Source: JANMEX01 sp031422915
Lineage (GTDB): Bacteria > Pseudomonadota > Alphaproteobacteria > Rhizobiales > Rhizobiaceae
Length of the DNA: 13,875 bases
NCBI GenBank assembly: GCA_031422915.1
Contig: JANPEK010000046.1
Span: forward strand, 1-13,875
Direction of reading: 5' to 3'
This document shows positions 7,720 through 12,722 of the stretch, in pieces; positions within the stretch are counted from its first letter, which is position 1; each line of letters opens with the position of its first letter. The position numbers and the translations under genes were made by a program. The notes below the pieces were generated by a model. That model searched no databases. It had not been told where the DNA came from and worked only from the letters and a program-made list of their open reading frames with translations.

Positions 7720-7732
7720 GACCGGCACCCGA

Positions 7733-7793
7733 TTGACGTTGGCGTCAATTGTTGACCGCCAATGCCGCGCCAAGTCAAGTCAATGCACGTCAA
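7733..7793. promoter_or_regulatory. Cluster of TTGAC/GTCAA pentamers in the tesB/ubiH divergent promoter
   Basis: Six copies of TTGAC or its complement GTCAA occur in 61 bp: TTGAC at 7733 and 7752, and GTCAA at 7744, 7774, 7779 and 7789. The first pair forms a perfect 7-bp inverted repeat ATTGACG-TTGG-CGTCAAT (7732-7749), and the second and third form GTCAA-TTG-TTGAC (7744-7756). They may be overlapping -35 elements for both directions, or operator half-sites of an unidentified regulator. Confidence 0.4.
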
Positions 7794-7820
7794 GGCAAAC
7801 CTGTAGCAAGGAACCGGCTC

Positions 7821-9044
7821 ATGCCGAACGAAAAAGTGGATATTCTCATCGCCGGGGCCGCCTATGTCGGCATGTCCTGCGCGGTGGCGATCAAGTCAGC
7901 GGCACCGCATTTGTCAATCAAGGTTGTCGATGCGGCCCCTGCCGGCATCTGGGAAAAGGACAGCCGGTCCTCGGCCATCGCTGCCGCTGCCGTGCGCATG
8001 CTGCGCCAGCTCGGGGTCTGGGACGAAATTGAGCCGGATGCGCAGGTGATGGGCGACATGATCGTCACAGACTCGCGCGCCGATGATCCTGTCCGGCCGG
8101 TGTTCCTGACGTTCGAAGGCGACCGCGCTGCGGATGAGCCGTTCGCCTACATGGTGCCGAATGTGGCGATGAACCGCGCCCTGCGCCGCAAGGCAAACGA
8201 GCTTGGCGTTTCGATCACCGATGGAATGGCAGCAACTGCCATCCACAACGAACCTGCGGCCATGAATGTGACATTGGCCAATGGTGATGAAGTATCCGTC
8301 AAATTGCTGGTCGCCGCCGATGGCGTGAAGTCAAAACTGCGCGATATGGCGGGCATCAAAGTTGTACATTTTGATTACGGCCAATCCGGCATCGTCGTCG
8401 AAGTGGCGCATGAGCGCCCGCACAATGGCCGCGCCGAAGAGCATTTCATGCCGGGCGGCCCTTTTGCCATCTTGCCGCTCAAAGGCAATCGCTCATCATT
8501 GGTCTGGACCGAGCGCACCGCCGAGGCTGACCGTCTGGTTGCTTCCGACCCGCTGGTCTTCGATACCGAACTTGAACGCCGCTTCGGCCACAGGCTTGGC
8601 GAGATCAAGGTCGACTCCAGGCCGAAAGCCTTCCCGCTGGGCTTGACGCTGGCGCGCGAGTTTATCAAGCCACGTCTGGCGCTGATTGGCGATGCCGCCC
8701 ACGGCATTCATCCCATCTCCGGCCAAGGCCTCAACCTCGGCTTCCGCGACGTTGCCGCACTGGCAGAAACCGTCGTTGATGCGCTGAGATTGGGCCAGGA
8801 CATCGGCCAATTGGACGTACTCGAGCGCTATCAGGAATGGCGCCGGTTTGACACGGTGCGCACCGGCATCACCACCGACGTACTCAACCGCATGTTCTCC
8901 AACGACATCGCACCACTTCGCTTTGTCCGCGACATCGGACTGGGACTGGTAGACCGCATGCCGCGCCTGAAGGAATTCTTCATCCAGCAGGCGTCCGGCA
9001 TCGTTCCCGGCGCGCCGAAGCTGTTGAAGGGTGAGGCGATCTGA
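7821..9044 (+). CDS. ubiH: UbiH/UbiF/VisC/COQ6-family FAD-dependent hydroxylase (ubiquinone biosynthesis)
   Basis: This protein of 407 aa is typical of flavoprotein monooxygenases that hydroxylate the ubiquinone ring using O2, NAD(P)H and FAD. Visible landmarks: an N-terminal Rossmann dinucleotide loop GAAYVG (12-17), the DG motif VAADGVKSKLR (164-174), and the GD motif LIGDAAHGIHPISGQGLNLG (288-307), which is the hallmark of this family. The second Gly of the usual GxGxxG is Ala14 here. The frame is open further upstream from TTG at 7749, but the ATG at 7821 has AAGGA 8 nt before it and begins directly at the nucleotide-binding strand. Which ring position (C5, C6 or C1) it acts on cannot be told from sequence by eye, so the gene symbol is nominal. 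It is divergent from tesB and converges on msrA. Confidence 0.88.
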   Translation: MPNEKVDILIAGAAYVGMSCAVAIKSAAPHLSIKVVDAAPAGIWEKDSRSSAIAAAAVRMLRQLGVWDEIEPDAQVMGDMIVTDSRADDPVRPVFLTFEGDRAADEPFAYMVPNVAMNRALRRKANELGVSITDGMAATAIHNEPAAMNVTLANGDEVSVKLLVAADGVKSKLRDMAGIKVVHFDYGQSGIVVEVAHERPHNGRAEEHFMPGGPFAILPLKGNRSSLVWTERTAEADRLVASDPLVFDTELERRFGHRLGEIKVDSRPKAFPLGLTLAREFIKPRLALIGDAAHGIHPISGQGLNLGFRDVAALAETVVDALRLGQDIGQLDVLERYQEWRRFDTVRTGITTDVLNRMFSNDIAPLRFVRDIGLGLVDRMPRLKEFFIQQASGIVPGAPKLLKGEAI

Positions 9045-9060
9045 AACAAAGTCGCAAAAA

Positions 9061-9238
9061 TTCATTTTGATGAGTCAAATGGTGTGATTTTCGAGAACCG
9101 GAGCGGAGCGTACTTCTAGGGCCCCCGCCAGCGGCTTGCCGCTTAAGGGCGGGGAATTTTGGCGGAGCGTACTCTTGTCCGTGAGCACCGGAAGCGCAGA
9201 AAATCGCATCAGTTGGCCATCAAAGTGGATTTTGATCA
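9061..9238. repeat. Second copy of the dispersed palindromic repeat, with an internal duplication/hairpin insert
   Basis: Positions 9086-9115 match the reverse complement of 196-225 at 28 of 30 bases, and 9181-9206 match the other flank of the first copy (GTGAGCACCG, AAGCGCAGAAAA). Between them about 60 bp are extra. The 12-mer GCGGAGCGTACT occurs twice (9103-9114 and 9162-9173), bracketing a stem-loop of CCCCGCC (9123-9129) against GGCGGGG (about 9148-9154), with an inner stem AGCGG/CCGCT. The outer parts carry ATTTTGAT on both sides. The copy lies between convergent ubiH and msrA and overlaps the last bases of msrA. Confidence 0.7.
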
Positions 9239-9868
9239 GTGCGCGGCGACGCCATCGTAGGCCATGTTGCCCCAGACTGATTTGACCTGCGCATCACGGC
9301 CGCAGCCTTTGCGGTAGCGCTTGTAAGCCTCTGACTGCTTGATGTAGCCAAAGCGTGTCAGCGTGCTGTCACTGCCCAGATAATAGTTCTGGTGATAGTC
9401 TTCCGCATTGCCAAATGTAGTAAACCCGATCACAGGCGTGACAATATTCTTGCCCAGCGCCTTTTCTGCTTCCGCGAAAGCCTTTTTGGCAGCGGCCTTC
9501 TGCGCATCGCCAATCGGGAACACTGCCGAGACGTAAGACGGGCCGCGGTCACAGAACTGCCCGCCTGCATCAGTGACGTCAATGGTGCGCAAAAATATCG
9601 AAACGAGGCTTCCGTAAGAAACAACCGCAGGGTCAAACTCGACCTTGACTGCCTCCGTATATCCGGAGTGGCTTTCGTAAGTCGGGTTCTTCTTGGTACC
9701 GCCAGCATAGCCGGAGACGGTTGACGTTACGCCTTTGACATTGTCCATGTCACTTTCAACGCACCAGAAACAGCCACCGGCAAAAACTGCAGTTTCCGCA
9801 AATGATGGCGTGGTTGTCACAAGCGGCGTTGCGAGGAGGAGGGCGGCGGCAAGTTTGGTCTTGAGCAT
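9236..9868 (-). CDS. msrA: Peptide-methionine (S)-S-oxide reductase MsrA, exported form
   Basis: This 210-aa enzyme reduces S-epimers of methionine sulfoxide in proteins. The N-terminus is a signal peptide (MLKTKLAAAL, hydrophobic to about 22, SFA cleavage near 24), so the enzyme should act in the periplasm. The active-site motif GGCFWC is at 31-36 with catalytic Cys33. Downstream are GYAGG (53-57), GQFCDRGPSY (102-111), where cytoplasmic MsrA usually has an NRQGND-type sequence, EDYHQNYY (146-153), and KGCGRD with a likely resolving Cys189. The ATG at 9866-9868 is preferred because TGGAGA precedes it by about 6 nt; earlier in-frame starts at 9880 and 9937 lack this and would spoil the signal peptide. 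It is divergent from osmC, another oxidative-stress gene. Confidence 0.93.
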   Translation of the reverse strand: MLKTKLAAALLLATPLVTTTPSFAETAVFAGGCFWCVESDMDNVKGVTSTVSGYAGGTKKNPTYESHSGYTEAVKVEFDPAVVSYGSLVSIFLRTIDVTDAGGQFCDRGPSYVSAVFPIGDAQKAAAKKAFAEAEKALGKNIVTPVIGFTTFGNAEDYHQNYYLGSDSTLTRFGYIKQSEAYKRYRKGCGRDAQVKSVWGNMAYDGVAAH

Positions 9869-9941
9869 GAAAGTCTCCATTGGTTTCAACGCGACACTAA
9901 TGCACGCAATGTCCGCAGTGAAATCACAGTTCCACACAATC

Positions 9942-9964
9942 AGGTGAAGTTTGCGTGTTCACCT
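9942..9964. promoter_or_regulatory. Dyad in the msrA/osmC divergent promoter region
   Basis: AGGTGAA (9942-9948) and TTCACCT (9958-9964) form a perfect 7-bp inverted repeat with a 9-nt spacer, in the 203-bp gap between the divergent msrA and osmC starts. A 16-bp half-site period is compatible with a dimeric regulator. A second small dyad, GTTGC-CGTC-GCAAC, lies near 10001-10014. No named operator was recognised. Confidence 0.35.
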
Positions 9965-10071
9965 AAAGACGCCGTTGACGTGGTTATGAAAAACGCCATG
10001 TTGCCGTCGCAACGTTGGTTTACAGGGCATTGCGCCTTGGACCATGAACCCAATCCAATCAGGAGACACCC

Positions 10072-10497
10072 ATGAGACGCCACGCAACTGCCATATGGTC
10101 CGGAGATTTGAAATCCGGTACAGGCTCCCTGTCCTCCCAGAGCGGTGCCTTGGCCGCACTTGCCTATTCCTTCAACGCCCGGTTCGTCGATGAAACCGGC
10201 AAGTCCGGCACCAACCCGGAAGAATTGCTCGGCGCGGCGCATGCCGGTTGCTTTGCCATGCAGCTTTCACACTTTCTCGCCGAAAACGGCACTCCAGCGG
10301 CCAAGCTGGATGTGACCGCAACCGTCGAACTCATCCCCGGCAAAGGCATAACCGGCAGCGCCCTGTCGCTGACGGGTGATGTGCCAGGCATTGCCGATGA
10401 GAAATTCCAGGAACTGGCGGCCAAGGCCAAGGCAGAGTGTCCGGTGTCACAGGCACTCGGGGCAATCAATGTGACGCTTGAGGCCAAACTGGCGTAA
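10072..10497 (+). CDS. osmC: OsmC family peroxiredoxin
   Basis: This 141-aa protein has the length of E. coli OsmC. OsmC proteins are thiol-dependent peroxidases that detoxify organic hydroperoxides. The two redox cysteines are in place: Cys60 in HAGCFAM and Cys123 in AECPVSQAL. The region TNPEELLGAAHAGCFAM (about 47-63) and the Arg in NARF (R37) fit the active-site architecture. OsmC is preferred over Ohr because of the YSFNARFVDE/NPEELLGAAHAGC pattern. AGGAG at 10061-10065 lies 6 nt before the ATG and fixes the start. The GNAT gene begins within or 20 nt after the stop codon, so the two are probably cotranscribed. Confidence 0.93.
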   Translation: MRRHATAIWSGDLKSGTGSLSSQSGALAALAYSFNARFVDETGKSGTNPEELLGAAHAGCFAMQLSHFLAENGTPAAKLDVTATVELIPGKGITGSALSLTGDVPGIADEKFQELAAKAKAECPVSQALGAINVTLEAKLA

Positions 10498-10517
10498 TGC
10501 AAAGGGGCGGGGCAAAA

Positions 10518-11033
10518 ATGGTTTCGTTCAACCCGATTGCCCCGACCATCACCGGCGAGCGAGTAACGCTCCGGCCCTATCGGGCAAGCGATTTTGACCG
10601 GCTGATCGCGTTTTATCAGACCTCGCGCACGGCCTATGTCGGTGGACAGCAAACCCGCGACAAGGTCTGGCGCGACTTATGCTACGACGCCGGACAATGG
10701 TCGCTGCTCGGCTTCGGCACCTGGGCGATCCAAGAGCGCGCCACGGGCGAGTTTGCCGGACAGGCAGGACTGAACCTGCCCAGCGACTACCCGGAGGTGG
10801 AACTTGGCTGGATCCTCTTTGAAGCGTTCGAGGGCAAAGGCTATGCCTTGGAGGCCACCCGTATGGCGAAGGACTTTGCCTTTTCGAGGCGCGGCATGAC
10901 CACACTCGTCAGCTACATCGACCCGGACAATGCCCGCTCGATCCGTCTTGCCGAACGGCTCGGTGCTGTCCGCGACTTGCACGCCAAAACGCCCCACGGC
11001 GAGCCCTGTCTGGTCTATCGACACTCGCGCTGA
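10518..11033 (+). CDS. GNAT family N-acetyltransferase (RimJ/RimL-like)
   Basis: This cytoplasmic protein of 171 aa transfers an acetyl group from acetyl-CoA to an unknown amine. The pattern is that of the RimJ/RimL branch: GERVTLRPYRASDFDRL (13-29), VELGWILFEAFEGKGYALEA (94-113) with the pyrophosphate-binding loop EGKGYA, and DPDNARSIRLAERLGA (135-150). The start is ambiguous. The ATG at 10497 overlaps the osmC stop (TAATG), while the ATG at 10518 is preceded by the purine-rich GGGGCGGGG and needs less N-terminal extension; I favour 10518. Close linkage to osmC suggests cotranscription, but this family is often passively linked, so no stress role is claimed. Confidence 0.88.
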   Translation: MVSFNPIAPTITGERVTLRPYRASDFDRLIAFYQTSRTAYVGGQQTRDKVWRDLCYDAGQWSLLGFGTWAIQERATGEFAGQAGLNLPSDYPEVELGWILFEAFEGKGYALEATRMAKDFAFSRRGMTTLVSYIDPDNARSIRLAERLGAVRDLHAKTPHGEPCLVYRHSR

Positions 11034-11055
11034 CCGGCTTGCGCCACAACCCGAA

Positions 11056-11101
11056 ATGAGTGTTAATCACATATCCAGATCAAGGGCGGGGGAACACTCA
11101 T
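11056..11101 (+). promoter_or_regulatory. Hairpin enclosing the Shine-Dalgarno and covering the start codon of the NTF2-like gene
   Basis: ATGAGTGTT (11056-11064) and AACACTCAT (11093-11101) are perfect 9-bp complements. The right arm includes the first two bases of the ATG at 11100, and the 28-nt loop holds the purine-rich ribosome-binding site GGGCGGGGG. In the mRNA this could hide the start codon while exposing the ribosome site, or be a DNA operator. The pairing is seen directly; any regulatory role is inferred. Confidence 0.45.
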
Positions 11102-11705
11102 GGTGATTCGGCTGGTTGTTGCGATAGTGTTTTTCGCCGTTGCACTGATGGGTCCCGCACAGGCGCAGGACAGCGCGGCAAACCTCGAAAGCATCCATAT
11201 GGAACTGCGCGCCATGAAGGACCGCGCCGTTGAGGCCGTCAACAAGAGGAACGTGGAAGCGCTTCTGAATGAGGTAAGCCCGGCGATCCGCTTCACTGCA
11301 ATGAACAATGAAATCGTGCGCGGCCATGATGGCTTGCGCGTCTACTACACAAAGATGATGGAAGGCGCGAGCCGGATCGTCGAGGACATGTCGATCAACG
11401 GCGAGCCGGATGAACTGGCGTTGCTGTTCGCCGACAACAGAATCGCAACCGCCACCGGCACTTCAGAAGCCTACTTCAAGATCAAGGGCGGCCTGACCTT
11501 CACTGCGCCGCTGCGATGGACTGCGACAATGGAGAATACCGGCGGCAAATGGACCATCGCCGCCATCCACTTTTCAGCCAACATGTTCGACAATCCGCTG
11601 ATGACTGCGGCAAGCGGATTTTGGAAATGGGTTGCCGCAGGTGTCGCCATCGCAGGTCTCATCCTTGGCTATCTTCTTGGGCGCCGCAAGGCGAAGGCCG
11701 CCTGA
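11100..11705 (+). CDS. Exported NTF2-like (SnoaL/DUF4440-type) protein with C-terminal membrane anchor
   Basis: The protein has 201 aa. Residues 1-22 are a signal peptide (hydrophobic 4-17, cleavage near AQAQ). Residues about 30-160 show an NTF2-like cone-fold pattern: a long first helix ending NKRNVEALLNEVSPAIRF, then GHDGLRVYYTKMM, strands with ATATGTSEAYFKIKGGLTF, and a last strand WTATMENTGGKWTIAAIHFS. Residues about 174-194 form a transmembrane helix followed by RRKAKAA, so the fold should sit on the periplasmic face, tethered to the inner membrane. The substrate is unknown; the family includes isomerases, dehydratases and non-enzymatic binding proteins. It is the first gene of a tight operon, 3 nt before the Rieske gene, which suggests a role with a lipid or other membrane substrate. 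GGGCGGGGG precedes the ATG. Confidence 0.85.
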   Translation: MVIRLVVAIVFFAVALMGPAQAQDSAANLESIHMELRAMKDRAVEAVNKRNVEALLNEVSPAIRFTAMNNEIVRGHDGLRVYYTKMMEGASRIVEDMSINGEPDELALLFADNRIATATGTSEAYFKIKGGLTFTAPLRWTATMENTGGKWTIAAIHFSANMFDNPLMTAASGFWKWVAAGVAIAGLILGYLLGRRKAKAA

Positions 11706-11708
11706 GCG

Positions 11709-12722
11709 ATGCGGCACGGCGTGATCGCAGATTGCCCGCCCAACTGGTACCTGCTTGCGCTGAGCCGCGACCTCAACAGAGGCGCGGTCGTCACAAGCCG
11801 CCTTGCCGGTCGCGAGATCGTGCTGTTCCGCGGCAGCGACACCGGAATCGTCACGGCGTTTGAATCACACTGCGCCCACATGGGCTGCCACCTCAAGCAC
11901 GGCACCGTGGTCGGCGATGGTCTGCAATGCGCGCTGCATCACCGCGTCATCACACCCTCCGGCCATTTCACCAAGCCGGATGGCTCGATTTACGCAGGGC
12001 TGAGACAGCGGCGGCTGCCGGTGCGTGAAACTTTCGGCGGCATTTTTGTCTGCAACGGAGCTGAGGCCGAGTGCCCATTCCCCGCGCCGGAAATCTGCGG
12101 GCTTGGCGACATCGCCGTCGCACCAATGCGCGGACAAACGCTGCCGCTGCCCTGGTCGACATTCATCGCCAACGGCATGGATGTCGAGCATCTGCAATCG
12201 GTACACGACCGCCGCCTTCTGGAGCCGCCGGTCTTTGAAATGATTGACGAAAAGTCTGTGCGTGTCAGCTACAGATCGGTACCAACGGGAAGAAGTCTTG
12301 GCGACAGGGTGATGACTTGGCTTGCGAAAGATGGTGTCCACGGCCGAATCACCTGCATCGGTGGCACGATGATGCTGGTTGAAAGCAGGGCCGGAAACAA
12401 TTGCGCGTTTATCCTGTTGTCGATGGTTCCTGAAGGCGACGGCACCACCACCTTGCGCGGTCTTGTCGGCGTGCCGTCGCGTGGCGGAAAACTCGCCGGT
12501 GCGCTCAGGGCGCGCGTGTCCGCCTGGCTGTTCCACGCCTTTCTCAGCAAGGACATCGGTGTGCTCGACGCCATGAAATTGCACGCGCCCTACCATGAGA
12601 ATTCGCAAGGCGACGGCTTCACCCGCCAGTTGTTCGCATTTCTGAGTGAACTGCCGAACGCAAATCTTGAACCAGTGCCCTCGCAACCTGCCGCACTTCA
12701 ACTGGTGGAAAAAGCATCATGA
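11709..12722 (+). CDS. Rieske non-haem iron oxygenase, alpha-subunit type
   Basis: The protein has 337 aa. The N-terminal Rieske [2Fe-2S] domain has CAHMGC (55-60) and CALHH (74-78), giving the C-x-H...C-x-x-H ligands Cys55, His57, Cys74 and His77. The catalytic domain has NGMDVEHLQSVH (155-166), matching the mononuclear-iron motif with His161 and His166 and the bridging Asp158, and a likely third ligand Asp282 in LSKDIGVLDAMKL. The C-terminal arrangement (KDIGV... then GDGFTRQLFAF) recalls the KshA and DAF-36/Neverland type of Rieske oxygenases that act on sterols, but the substrate is not determinable. It starts 3 nt after the NTF2-like gene and overlaps the desaturase gene by ATGA, so translation is probably coupled. 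No ferredoxin or ferredoxin reductase is in the window, so the electron donor must come from elsewhere or downstream. Confidence 0.9.
   Translation: MRHGVIADCPPNWYLLALSRDLNRGAVVTSRLAGREIVLFRGSDTGIVTAFESHCAHMGCHLKHGTVVGDGLQCALHHRVITPSGHFTKPDGSIYAGLRQRRLPVRETFGGIFVCNGAEAECPFPAPEICGLGDIAVAPMRGQTLPLPWSTFIANGMDVEHLQSVHDRRLLEPPVFEMIDEKSVRVSYRSVPTGRSLGDRVMTWLAKDGVHGRITCIGGTMMLVESRAGNNCAFILLSMVPEGDGTTTLRGLVGVPSRGGKLAGALRARVSAWLFHAFLSKDIGVLDAMKLHAPYHENSQGDGFTRQLFAFLSELPNANLEPVPSQPAALQLVEKAS

Noticed and set aside
6883..7755. + strand open frame of 290 codons opposite tesB
   Set aside because: Mirror frame of a full-length TesB; Arg-rich translation with no motif.
9975..10003. TTGACG plus a weak -10 hexamer as an osmC promoter
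   Set aside because: The -10 candidate (ATGTTG) is a poor match; not reportable without transcript data.
11865..12701. Minus-strand open frame of 278 codons opposite the Rieske gene
   Set aside because: Antisense to intact Rieske and mononuclear-iron motifs; no supporting start or motif.
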